Below, in pieces: positions 32,601-41,409 of a stretch of DNA of 64,000 nt. The notes beneath the pieces are model-generated. The model worked only from the letters and a program-made list of their open reading frames with translations. It did no database searches and was not told where the DNA came from. The DNA is from Carettochelys insculpta. Lineage: Eukaryota; Chordata; Testudines; Carettochelyidae. How positions within the stretch are numbered: position 1 is the first letter of the stretch; each line of letters starts with the position of its first letter. The DNA is taken from NCBI RefSeq assembly GCF_033958435.1, contig NC_134138.1, positions 273,087,798-273,151,797 of the forward strand. The letters run 5' to 3'. The position numbers and the translations under genes are program-made.

Positions 32601-32971
32601 CTTTCCCGTTCCTGGTGCTCCAGTTCCTTTAATTTCACCTCGAGTTCCAGCCGTTGCAGCTCTGCGGTGGGGGACTCTGCCCACGATGGACCACCGCTAG
32701 CTGAGCGCGACCTGGCGGGCACCGCGTCTGTCTGACGGCGTCGAGCCCCCGCTCCTGTCGGAGAATCCGAAATGCTTCCCGAGGCTGACCGGCCACTTTC
32801 TGCCGGGACAGGCTCTGCCCCCCCGGATCGGTCATTCTCTTCCAGCTGTGCAATCAGCTGGGCCTTGGTCGCCTTCCCCAAGGTCAGGCCCCTCTCTCTG
32901 CACAGCCCCGCTAGCTCTGCCTTCAGGAGTCGGGTATAATCCATCTCCCCGCTATTTCCCGGGGTATCCAC
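29627..32971 (-). CDS. Gmr1-type Gag, protease and integrase in one ORF
   Basis: An ORF of 1114 residues starting at the ATG at 32971. Residues 1-50 include a SAP-like helical segment. Residues 117-195 are an almost pure Glu/Arg (ERERQ) coiled coil. Residues 230-385 form a capsid-like region whose part 300-380 resembles a SCAN domain. A basic linker leads to a CCHC knuckle, C463-x2-C466-x4-H471-x4-C476. The aspartic protease has D564-T-G566 and a downstream LMGADL. The integrase zinc region has H782/H789 and C819-x2-C822, and its catalytic triad is D852, D912, E948 with D-x35-E spacing. Gag and Pol are in the same frame, so no ribosomal frameshift is needed. It ends at the TAA before the RT ORF. 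Confidence 0.95.
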   Translation of the reverse strand: MDTPGNSGEMDYTRLLKAELAGLCRERGLTLGKATKAQLIAQLEENDRSGGAEPVPAESGRSASGSISDSPTGAGARRRQTDAVPARSRSASGGPSWAESPTAELQRLELEVKLKELEHQERERERERQERERERERQEREREREHERQEREREREHERQLQETQWEEKERERKEREREREEREREREHERTMAEARRQEAPAAVSGERARRLGVASHLETRVLAQCQDPGDMDEFLTAFERACELHEVPPDEWLRHLTPLLGRKGAAVLSQLVGLQPGDYERFKQALLHKFGLTPEMYKKKFQEAQKRPEETHVDTTARLKQYYQRWAFGMGVQSVEDLIELAVVERFYEMCAPDLRVWLVDRKPGDSHDAGKLADDFTNSRARFESEPHKERESRRERESRRERESWRNRESQRDRSLTVRQRGPPLGQAQERGASHPPPREPNRTRTEQPARGTQQDPGCYRCGRKGHRAAQCPRLPDRLSRPGGHGVNWVGSQKSEGLAAKAGGADNGHSAWAESDPQTSSSGGPNAQRPVYRVGAAMPLWSKCLKHLEVDGKKVTGFWDTGADVTLARPGVVAPGCMIPDSHLTITGIDGTPFKVPMARVHLKWGKKEGPKEVGVHSHLPADVLMGADLENWQGERPRALVLTRSQRKRGVRSPDSGVQAQPKPQGPTLRERGPPKTRSHRPGMLEPGRDGEVASAPARAEEFQAEQQRDPSLQKLRELASLSPAPQLGEGCRERFLWEKGFLYREWAPRRKAEPWKVQRQLVVPQKYRRRLLYLAHDVPLAGHQGIHRTRRRLLQNFFWPGIFAAVRLYCLSCDPCQRVGKSRDKGKAALRPLPIIEEPFQKVAIDIVGPFSKATRSGKKYILVVVDFATRYPEAVALTSIDADTVADALLSIFSRVGFPKEVLTDQGSNFMSALLQSLWDKCGVRHTWATAYHPQTNGLVERFNGTLKQMLRTFMNQYPHDWDKYLPHLLFAYREVPQESTGFSPFELLYGRRVRGPLDLLREEWEGTASPEGESVVQYVLTFREKLTELMGLARENLSMAQRKQKVWYDRNARARAYATGDQVMVLIPVRRNKLQAAWDGPFKVVKQLNDVNYVVELSNRAHSHRV
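31544..31585 (-). other. Gag CCHC zinc knuckle coding segment
   Basis: Encodes C-Y-R-C-G-R-K-G-H-R-A-A-Q-C, the single retroviral-type nucleocapsid zinc finger for RNA packaging. Confidence 0.93.
31832..32074 (-). other. SCAN-like capsid segment in Gag
   Basis: Encodes residues 300-380. The pattern L-x3-YQRW, then S-V-E-D-L-I-E-L-x3-ERF, then C-A-P-D-L-R-x-W-L-x3-KPG, and an A-x-x-L-A-D-D end fits the SCAN domain signature. SCAN domains dimerise in vertebrate zinc-finger proteins and are thought to descend from a Gmr1-like Gag. Confidence 0.8.
32494..32613 (-). repeat. in-frame tandem repeat in gag (33+33+27+27 bp)
   Basis: Four units in a row: 32494-32526, 32527-32559, 32560-32586 and 32587-32613. 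The shorter units lack six bases. They encode the ERERERQ/EREHERQ blocks of the Gag coiled coil and keep the frame. Confidence 0.9.
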
Positions 32972-33084
32972 TCACCAGCAGCAGCTGCAGGAATGGCTCT
33001 GTTCTCCCTCTGACTCTTGTGAGACTCCTTCCTTCTCTGGTGCTCAGTCAGCCACTGCTGGGAGCTCATCCGTGGGTGCAGTGC

Positions 33085-33102
33085 ATCCCACTTCTGACAC
33101 CA
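33085..33102 (-). promoter_or_regulatory. primer-binding site, tRNA-Leu(CAG)
   Basis: The plus strand reads ATCCCACTTCTGACACCA one base inside the 5' LTR. This equals the 3' 18 nt (with CCA) of vertebrate tRNA-Leu(CAG), so its complement on the element strand would pair with that tRNA. Confidence 0.9.
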
Positions 33103-33103
33103 G

Positions 33104-33521
33104 TGTGATGGGGTTCAGGGGTCCCCCTGCACTGCACCCCGTCCGCTGGCAGGAGAGACTCTCACTCAGCAGGCACAACAGCAGGTTTATTAGGCAACAG
33201 ATGTCCAGTTTCTCACAGAAGCAACAGCATAGCCGCCAGAGACAGTCCTTCCAACCTGTCCTGGGGGGAAGACCCCGAGGGGTGTCCCTCTGGGGTGTAG
33301 CTTTCCCCCTCCTCAGGCTGGCTGCCTTCCAGCTCTCCCTTTTCCTCGCCTCTAACTGCCGCCCCCGATTCAAAACCCAGCTCAGCTCCTCCCTGCTCTT
33401 TGTTTAGGCAGAGGTGTTATCTGCCAGTTGTAGCCCTAGGGTCATCCTTAGCCACTGGGAGCTGCTGCTTGCCTCGGACATCCAGCCTGACTCACACATG
33501 CACCCCCCCCACTCCATCACA
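33104..33521 (-). repeat. 5' LTR (418 bp)
   Basis: Twin of 27611-28029 apart from one C in a homopolymer. The minus-strand AATAAA is at 33186-33191. No clear TATA box was seen. It would drive transcription leftward into gag. Confidence 0.97.
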
Positions 33522-33526
33522 AGAAG

Positions 33527-33984
33527 ATCGAGTACAGCTTGGTGATTAGCATAAATAGATTGAAATCTCAGCTCACCGTTTGTCAACTGAGTGGCCTAAA
33601 CTGAGAACAAAAAAAACTGTAGAAAGGGTGTCACACAAATACCCACTGGGATTCAACTCCCCCAGCCCTGCCTCCAATAGTTTCTGCCAGCCCAGACTGT
33701 ACACAAGAGCAGATTGTCGCTTTAGACTTTTGCAAATTGCATGCAAACAATTGAACTTCCACCTGCAGACTGCTAACAAGGAGCAAAGAGGGCAATGAAA
33801 TACGTTCTGTAATGACACTGCCTAGTATTGTCTGGGTCTCGCTTCCTTTACCCATTATGGATGCAGATTATTGATGCAAATAGCCAGCCCTGAAGAGTTG
33901 CATAATCAATAGCAGGCTTCTTGCGAAAACTTTAATTTCCAGCACACAATCCTAGACCTGCAAGATGCCAACTATACTATAAAA
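33527..33984. other. intergenic, possibly rest of interrupted MITE
   Basis: The first bases after the LTR target duplication may be the right part of the MITE at 27365-27610. The remainder shows nothing recognisable. Confidence 0.35.
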
Positions 33985-34986
33985 GGATATGGACTAAATT
34001 AGCTGTTACCATTCAAGAGAGAGATCTTGGAGTCATTGTGGATAGTTCTCTGAAGATATCCACTCAGTATGCAGCAGCCGTCAACATAAAGCAAACAGAA
34101 TGTTAGGAATAATTAAAAAAGGGATAAAGAATAAAACAGGGAAAATCTTATTGCCTCTATATAAATCCCTGGTACGCCCACATCTTGAATACCGCAGGCA
34201 GATGTGGTTGCCTCATTTCAAAGAGATATCTTGGCGTAGGAAAAAGTTCAGAAAAGGGAAACAAAAATAATTAGGAGTTTGGAACAGCTGCCACATGAGG
34301 AGAGATTTAAAAGACTAGGACTTTTCATGTTAGAAAAGAGGAGACTAAGGGAGGTATGATAGAGGGCTATAAAATCAGAACAGTAGTGGAGAAAGTAAAT
34401 AAGGAGAAGTTATTTACTTGTTCCCATAACACAAGAATTAGAGGTCACCAAATGAAATTAATAGGTAGCAGGTTTAAAACCAACAAACAGAAGTATTTCT
34501 TCACACAGTGCACAGTCAACTCCTTGCACGAGAACATTGTGAACACCAGGACTTTATCAAGGTTCCAAAAAAGAACTAGAGAAGTACGTGGAGCATAGGT
34601 CCTTCAATGGCCATAAGCCATCAAAACAAAAAGCAATCAAGTAGCACTTTAAAGACTAGCAAAATAGTTTATTAGGTAAGCTCACCTAATAAACTATTTT
34701 GCTAGTCTTTAAAGTGCTACTTGACTGCTTTTTGTTTTGATAGTGTATAGACTAGCACTGCCTTAAGCCAGGATGAGTAGGAGGATGCAGGGTTCAGGTG
34801 AGATGGTCTCTTTAGGCTCTGTTTGTCAGAAGCTGGGAATAGGCAACAGGGAATGGATCAGTCAGTGATTGCCTATGCTGTTCATTCCCTCTGGGGCAGC
34901 TGGCATTGGCCACTGTTGGGGAACAGGATGCTAGGCTAGCTGAACCTTTGGTCTGACCCAGTATGGCCATTCTTATGTTCTTATGC
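33985..34986 (+). mobile_element. CR1 LINE 3' part with nested palindromic SINE
   Basis: Encodes a broken CR1 RT C-terminus: LGVIVDSSLKISTQ, then LPLYKSLVRPHLEYR. The CR1 3' UTR follows and ends in 'tggccattcttatgttctta'. Frameshifts and in-frame stops are present. It is interrupted at 34621-34759 by a SINE whose target duplication is made of CR1 sequence. Confidence 0.85.
34621..34759 (-). mobile_element. second palindromic (fold-back) SINE
   Basis: A 139-bp insertion in CR1 between GCCATAAGCCA (34610-34620) and GCCTTAAGCCA (34760-34770), an 11-bp duplication with one mismatch. The arms 34621-34677 and 34684-34740 are 57 nt each with one mismatch and a 6-nt loop. A short tRNA-like head remnant (34741-34759, minus strand 'gtgctagtctatac') precedes the hairpin. 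It has the same plan as the 22769 copy but a different body sequence and fold point. Confidence 0.9.
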
Positions 34987-35306
34987 AGGTACAGGTAATT
35001 ATGTGCATACGGTACATTATGTCATTTGATGGAAAAATACCTCCTTTCTGCATTTAGGCAAGAATTCATTACAGGAGTCAGCAGAGCATGTCACCTCCAG
35101 CTCCAAATGGAGTTCTGTCAAGTACCTTTGCAGGTTAAAACCAAGAACACACTTTGAGGGGGTTCAGGTGAGATGCTCTGGGCTGGCTCATTACTGAGAT
35201 AAGTGAGAAATGAACTAAGTGCATAGATTTCAGTAACGCATGGGACACAGTGGGTCACTTTTTCAAAGGGTTCAACACCGGGCTTCCAAGACCCAGCATT
35301 GTACCC
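34987..35306. other. intergenic, no recognisable feature
   Basis: Between a CR1 and a TIR element. Nothing recognisable was seen. Confidence 0.5.
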
Positions 35307-35309
35307 CAA

Positions 35310-36019
35310 GGCTACGTCTACACGTGCACCCAACTTCGAAATAGCTTATTTCGATGTTGCGACATCGAAATAGTCTATTTCGACGAATAACGTCTACACG
35401 TCCTCCAGGGCTGGCAACGTCGATGTTCAACTTCGACGTTGCGCAGCCCGACATCGAAATAGGCGCAGCGAGGGAACGTCTACACGTCAAAGTACCACAC
35501 ATCGAAATAAGGGAGCCAGGCACAGCTGCAGACAGGGTCACGGGGCGGACTCAACAGCAAGTGGCTCCCTTAAAGGGCCCCTCCCAGACACACTTTCATT
35601 AAACAGTGCAAGATACACAGAGCCAACAACTAGTTGCAGACCCTGTATATGCAGCACGGACCCCCAGCTGCAGCAGCAGCAGCCAGAAGCCCTGGGCTAA
35701 GGGCTGCTGCCCACGGTGACCACAGAGCCCCGCAAGGGCTGGAGAGAGAGTATCTCTCAACCCCCCAGCTGATGGCCGCCATGGAGGACCCCGCTATTTC
35801 GATGTTGCGGGACGCGGATCGTCTACATGTCCCTACTTCGATGTTGAACGTCGAAGTAGGGCGCTATTCCCATCCCCTCATGGGGTTAGCGACTTCGACG
35901 TCTCGCCGCCTAACGTCGATTTCAACTTCGAAATAGCGCCCAACACGTGTAGACGTGACGGGCGCTATTTCGAAGTTACTGCCGCTACTTCGAAGTAGCG
36001 TGCACGTGTAGACGCAGCC
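35310..36019 (-). mobile_element. CpG-rich TIR element, 3-bp TSD family, copy 2
   Basis: 710 bp, inverted relative to copies 1, 3 and 5. Its ends fit GGCTACGTCTACACGTGC and the inverse of GGCTGCGTCTACACGTGC, with flanks CAA (35307-35309 and 36020-36022). It carries the recurrent Ala/Arg-rich frame at 35634-35936 on the plus strand, i.e. the element's own sense strand, and the same internal GTCTACACG repeats. Confidence 0.9.
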
Positions 36020-36124
36020 CAAATGTTTAGGCAAATCATTCAGATGTTTACAATTTGAGCCACCTCAGTAACAGGATAGTCACATGTCAGTGATTGTTGT
36101 ATTTCCAAAGTGGATGATTTCCAG

Positions 36125-36310
36125 GAGAGGCTGGGTGAACCAGTGGGTAGGACAGGGACCTGGACATGGGACCTGCTTTATCACTGGCCTACTTCATGAG
36201 CTTAGCCAAGACCTTTCCCCTGCCATGTTTACATCTACGTAGACTGTAAGCTAGCAATGGGCAACCTAGGCTAATGAGGGGACTGCATAATTGTCCCTCC
36301 TTTATCTCAT
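36125..36310 (+). repeat. MIR/CORE-SINE relic
   Basis: Shows a diverged MIR pattern ('gtgggtaggacagggacctggacatgggacctgc', 'cttagccaagacc'). Weak. Confidence 0.35.
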
Positions 36311-36666
36311 AACCAAGACAGGGGATAGGAAATAATAGTTTTGCTAACTGCGCTTCTATACCTACTGTTTGTGGGAGTTGCCAATTGAACCACAACAGTG
36401 CTTTAACTGGATGCAGAGGGAGCATGTCTCTCACAGTCAACGTTGTGTGTGATCATCACCCCCCCCCCCACTTTGCCCGTCCTTACTTTACATGTGTGTC
36501 ACTAGTGTAACACCGATCGGGGAACAACTGCATGGGTGTTAGCCAGAGGAATATGGTAACCCTCCATGGGCAATGGCAAACAAAATGTCTCCTTGGCCAC
36601 AGATAGACCCCAATGGGCCACAGGTTGCTCACTGCTGCTGTGAGCTCATCGGGACCCATTGATCAG

Positions 36667-36925
36667 GTAATGTCTGCCCTGCAAATGGAAGCATGATTGC
36701 AGCTCAGGTAGGCATGTCACTAGCTTTTATCCAGCTAGCCATCCTGCCAATAGCATGGATAGACAGTGCAAGCCAGCTTGGAACCCTGGGTACATACACA
36801 TAGCACTAGCCTACCTGCCACATCTTTGCTGATCATTTTAGCCATGCTAATATGATTAAAGCTAGTGCAGGTACATCTTCACACGCGGCAACTCACCCAC
36901 TTGATTGCAATGTAGACATATCTTT
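36667..36925. mobile_element. MITE with ATGTCT-GCAA ends
   Basis: The left 'aatgtctgccctgcaaatggaagcatg' and the inverse of the right 'atatgtctacattgcaatcaagtgg' align as TIRs. The interior has 'gctagcc' and 'gctagtgcaggta' repeats. No coding capacity. Confidence 0.45.
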
Positions 36926-37061
36926 ATTATATGTTTACATGGGCCTGGATCCTTAGCTCCCAATGAAGTCACTGTGAGGGACGTGTCTAAATTTTTTGGA
37001 AAATCTGAGCCATAATACAAAGGGGTTCTGATCTGAGCCCTATTTGAGCTCCCACAGTTGA

Positions 37062-37116
37062 AATAATAACAATAATAATAATTGTTGTTGCTATTATTAT
37101 TGTTATTGATATTAAT
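37062..37116. repeat. (AAT/ATT)n-rich microsatellite
   Basis: An imperfect run of aataat/ttattattg motifs with a change of strand polarity near 37084. Confidence 0.85.
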
Positions 37117-37829
37117 AAATGTTGGGGGGGCAACAACGCAATTTACATCTTCACAGTCAAAATGTTTGCATCTCTACTGGAGACTGAGAAGGTGCAGAGA
37201 ACTGTCCCAGGCAGATTCACTTTAGACCAACCTTGCAAAATCCTCTAAAATCTCCTCTCCTATCCAGGCTGCTCCCAGCACAATGATAATTAAAGCAACT
37301 CATTTTACATTTAGGTCACAAAATACTCTTTCCCTCCTAGAAAATGGGGTGAGTTTTGCAAGGCTGCTTGTGAGCCTAGTCATTTTTTTCAGTTGTTGGG
37401 GCTTTAAGTTTGTTCTTTGTTTGTTTTCGGGTTTAAATATTGACACTGCAGCAGAATATAGTGAAATTTCATCGGTGTGGCTATTTAGAGTGACTAAGCT
37501 TCCCCTTTCGCTGTAACCCAAAACTCATTTTTTTTTTTTTGCCAGTTGATATAGCAAGAAGAAACTCTCACTGCAGGCCTGCTTTGTAATAAATTGCTAC
37601 CGGCAGATAGAAATGTCAAGGTAACTCGCCCACCAGGAGCAAGTATAAATTATGCCTTTGTTCACTTCATTCTGTGTGCGTGATGAGAGAGATGTGTTTC
37701 TGCCGCCAGCGCTTAGGACTGCATCTCAACAACAGCTGTACATTTGCAGAGCTTTTTCACCTTTGTAGTGCACAGGGGACAGAGAGATTACTACAGGAAG
37801 GGCACTGTGTCTTCCTGTTAGGGCTCTCA
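37117..37829. other. intergenic, no recognisable feature
   Basis: No exon or repeat was recognised apart from a short poly-T run near 37530. Confidence 0.5.
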
Positions 37830-38065
37830 GCAGGGCATCAAAAGACTTAAGTGCTATTCACAGTATTACTACTAAGTTACTGTGTGACTCGGCACATCTC
37901 TTCAGCATTCTGAGTTTCTGGTTGGCCTTCACCCATTTAGTCTGCAAGCTCTGCGGGGGAAGGACTGACTCTTACTACGGGTATGTACAGTGCCTTGCAT
38001 AACAGGGCCCTGAACTCAGTTTTGGCCTCTATGCACTACTAGAATATGTTATTAATAATAATGAC
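37830..38065 (+). repeat. MIR-type CORE-SINE with L2-like tail
   Basis: Contains 'ctaagttactgtgtgactcggcacatctcttcagcattctgag' and then 'gtctgcaagctctgcgggggaaggactgactc', 'gtatgtacagtgccttgcataac' and an 'aataataatgac' end, the classical order of CORE-SINE followed by an L2-like tail. Confidence 0.7.
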
Positions 38066-38339
38066 TTACAACCTGAGGACCTAACCAACCTTTCTAAGCC
38101 CATGACTAGGGAAAGCTTACTTCAAATGCTACATAGGGCTGGGGGATGCTGTTCAGTGGTCTGCTAGTTGCATAGTTATATGAAACGCTCGGACAAATCC
38201 CATGGATCTTGGGACATCCACACTGATCAGTTGCCTCAAGATGTGACTCTCCACATCTTCCATCCCTAGCAACAAGGCTGTGATGTGGTGAAGTCACCTA
38301 CCATGCCTGAGTGCTCATGCCCCTCCCTCTTCTTCATGC

Positions 38340-38625
38340 AACACAGTCAACCTGTGCAACTCCTTGCCAAAGGATGTTGTGAAGTCCAGAACTTTAACAG
38401 GTTTCAGAAAAGAAGTAGATAAGTTCATGGAGGATATGTCCCACCATGGCTAGTAGCCAGGATGGGTAGGGATGGTGTCCCAACCTCTGTTTGCCAGAAG
38501 TTGGGAACAAGCAACAGGTAATGGGCCACCTAATGATTACCTGTTCTGTTAACTCCCTTGTAGGCACCTGTAGGATACTGAGCTAGGTGGACTCTTGGTC
38601 TTACTCAGTATGTTCTCTGGTTTCT
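38340..38625 (+). mobile_element. CR1 LINE 3' end
   Basis: Begins in the CR1 3' region 'acagtcaacctgtgcaactccttgcc'. It passes 'ggatgttgtgaagtccagaactttaac' and 'ccaggatgggtagggatggtgtcc', and ends near 'ctcagtatgttc'. Truncated and diverged. Confidence 0.8.
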
Positions 38626-40129
38626 GGATGCCCTGGGAGAGGAGTTAATAGGAATCGACTTTATCAGCAAACAGACCACAAGCACTGACTCTTCCCATTC
38701 CACCCTGGAATCAGTCCTTTGTTTGCTGCCAGGTGCACCAATGCAATCTATGCCCCAAAGCTGCAGTGGAAAGTCTAACCCTGAGGTCAGTGACTGGCAT
38801 TCAGAGTTATTTGGTTTATTCATCAGTTGCTCGCTGCAATCGAGGTGGTTAAGTGACATTGCTAGAATTGCAACTTACCTGCATTTTATTTTCAAGGGCA
38901 CTCAGAGGCTGACATGGGCACTCTTGTTGATTAAAACCATACTACTGCCATTGATAATAACAACTGATGCACTGCCCCATACGACCCCTTCTGCCTGAGG
39001 ATCTCTAAGCACAGGCAAGAGTTTTTAATCTAGAGAGCAAATTGGGCTGATTGGAATAGCTTCCAGGGACACATCTCTCCTTCCTAGCCTGAACCCACTA
39101 CCACCACCACAGTACAAAGCAGGTAAAACAATGCACCCAGACAGGAGGAGGGTGATCTGGGAGTTAAGTCAGAGGACTGGGGTGGAGATCTCTGCCACAG
39201 TTCTGCTGTGTGACTTTAAACTTCTGCTCGGAGGACCAGGGATGTCTCCGACTTGCCCGTGTCACAGCAAGGGGGTGAGGATTCGTTTATTACAGATGGC
39301 AAAGTGCCTCCACAGTATAGACCTTTGTGCAATAGAGCCACAGGCTCAAGGTCCCTGACTCCAGTTGAGTTCAAGGGAAATTAGGCATCTACAGGCCTTG
39401 GAGCAGCTGACACCTAGTACATACAATGAGACTGAGTCATGCAGGTCAGGAAATGACACGACCTTTCAATCACTGTTAAGTTAGGCCAGTGGTTCAAATC
39501 TAAGATCTGAGGTGAAGAGGTTGCTAGTCCATTGCTATTTCCCTGAGCCAACCTGCCCTTTGCTCTGGCCTTCATCTGGTTACATCTGCTTGCTGGAATG
39601 TCTCCAGTGCCTGCATCATCCTCCCTGCATTGCTCTAACTCTGCGGACCTGGGCAGTCTTACTTCTGATTCACACTGATGCAAGAGAGGGAGAAAATCAG
39701 GCTCTGTATAATTCACATCACCTATCAGGAATCTTAAAAAAAGACCTTCTTCTGGCAAGCCAGGAGATTAAGGAATTACTTACTCTGCACCAGGCTCAGC
39801 CATTCACTGTTCCCACCATTTATTTCCAAGATAAGCAGGGCAGTGTCCTGTCTATATGAGTGTTACTTGCAGCAGACTTACACCAGACAAGACTTTTAAG
39901 ACAGTTGACCAGCTGCTTGTGCCAGCACTACATTTTTTTTGCCACCAGCTGGATCCCACATGAGACACCATTTGTCTAAACCAGGGCACTTTGTTCAGCT
40001 CAGCTCTGAAGGCCTAATGCTTGCATTTGTTATGGCTTGGTGTTTTTAGAAACCACGCTGAGCATAACTGTGGTCCACCTGTAGAACTCAGTACCCTTAT
40101 TACTATGGTAACCAGGGACACACAAGAAT
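38626..40129. other. intergenic with a MIR-like fragment
   Basis: A MIR-like block ('gtcagaggactggggtggagatctctgccac...ctgctgtgtgacttt') lies at 39150-39220. No exon was recognised in the rest. Confidence 0.45.
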
Positions 40130-40325
40130 GCACACCTCTCATAGAGATGGAAGGGGTCCTGAGGGGTCATGGAGTCCAGTCCCCTGCCTCACTGCAGGAG
40201 CGAGCCCCATCCCTGACATTTTTTGAACCTATTTGCCCCAAACTGCCTCCTCAAGGACTGAGCTCCCAACCCTGGGTTTAGCAGGCCAAGGAGCAAATCA
40301 CTGAGCTACCCCTCCTGACTTAAAG
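40130..40325 (-). mobile_element. tRNA-derived SINE with CR1-like tail (Cry type)
   Basis: On the minus strand it begins GGGTAGCTCAGTGATTTGC (A box), 'ggcctgctaaacccaggg', then B-box-like GGGAGCTCAGTCC, and ends with the CR1-like tail 'ggactccatgacccctcaggaccccttcc' type sequence. This is the head and tail arrangement known for tortoise Pol III SINEs, which borrow the CR1 3' end. Confidence 0.75.
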
Positions 40326-40565
40326 GAGCCTGGGAAATTTATAGGGCCAACTGCACTGTCTGGGCACTTCAGGCTTTCCTGAATCACTGGGCCCTGGGGC
40401 AACTGCCCCTTTGGCCCTGCCCCCCACCATCAGTGGGCCTGAATGCTGTGTATCACACACTGATCCCCTGTGGAGACTGCTGTCCATCATGCTGATCAAC
40501 ATTGCCTCATCATTTCCTTCTGCATCCTCACCTGTCTGTGTGGAAGGTGCTCAGATTCATGATGC

Positions 40566-40864
40566 TTTAGACATGTCTTCACTACCCACCAGATGAAAGG
40601 GCAGCAATCGATCCAGCAGGGGTTGATTTAACACATCTACTTTATGTGCCATAAATCCACTGTCGAGAACTCTCCTGTCGACTCTGATAGTCCACCAGAA
40701 TGAGAAGAGTAGGGGGACTCAACAGGAGCACTAGATGTCACAGTGAAGACACCCTGGTAAGTAGACCTAAGAACTTCATCTTCATCAACTTCGGCTACAT
40801 TAGTCACGTAGCTGAAGTTGCATAACTTAGATCAATGACCCACAATTGTGTAGACTAGGCCTTT
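40566..40864. mobile_element. MITE with GTCTA-type ends
   Basis: The left 'agacatgtcttcactacccacc' and the right inverse 'aggcctagtctacacaattgtggg' are related. The interior has 'gtcgac/gtcgag' and 'acgtagctgaagttgcataacttagatc' blocks common in this repeat class. Borders approximate. Confidence 0.5.
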
Positions 40865-41409
40865 GGAGTGCCTACAACTAATTCATGTTGAGGGCTTCTG
40901 ATTTTAATTTTACCAATAAACACCTCCAGACTCAAAAAAAAAAATTGTGATTCATCCAATGAATACCAGAAAAACACCAGAAATAGCTAATTGTATCCAA
41001 GGGCTTCTTTCTGCAGAGCAGCAATATGCATTTTTAAAGGAGTGTCATTTCTCAAGCAAACTCACGTATCGTGCATTAACTGGTCTGTGTAGACCTGCTG
41101 GTGAGTACTAAAGGATCCCTAGTGCAATTAAATGTAATATTGTTTGAAATAAAACTACTTTAATGTGCACTAGGGAACATTAGGAAAAGATTACTCATTA
41201 CGGTGTACGTGACAGTAATGGGCAAGGTATATAATACCCATTACTCATTACAGTCAACACAAAAAGAAACCCCTGAAAACCGCAATTTTTGCTCATTTTC
41301 ATACCATTGAGGAGAACAGTTAACGAGTCTGCTCTTTGCTGACAACTATGTTTATTAGCAAAAGACACAGCAGAACAAGAGAACAATTGTAACAATTGCA
41401 AGTCACTTT
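40865..41409. other. intergenic, no recognisable feature
   Basis: AT-rich. Nothing recognised. Confidence 0.45.

Larger units (their letters stand above)
27611..33521 (-). mobile_element. Gmr1-type Ty3/gypsy LTR retrotransposon, near complete
   Basis: A 5.9-kb element on the minus strand, flanked by AGAAG (27606-27610 and 33522-33526). LTRs of 419 and 418 bp begin TGTGATGG and end CATCACA on the plus strand. Order on the minus strand: 5' LTR, PBS, one ORF with Gag, protease and integrase, one stop codon, then RT and RNase H, PPT, 3' LTR. There is no envelope gene: only about 22 nt separate the ORF2 stop from the PPT. Integrase upstream of RT is the arrangement described for the Gmr1 group and unlike ordinary gypsy elements. 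The near-identical LTRs imply a very recent insertion. Confidence 0.95.

Noticed and set aside
32494..32613. CRISPR-like or satellite array
   Set aside because: The units are contiguous without spacers and keep the Gag reading frame.
32394..32735. Plus-strand Ser/Arg-rich frames resembling RS-domain proteins
   Set aside because: They are the antisense of the Glu/Arg coiled-coil repeat of the retrotransposon Gag.
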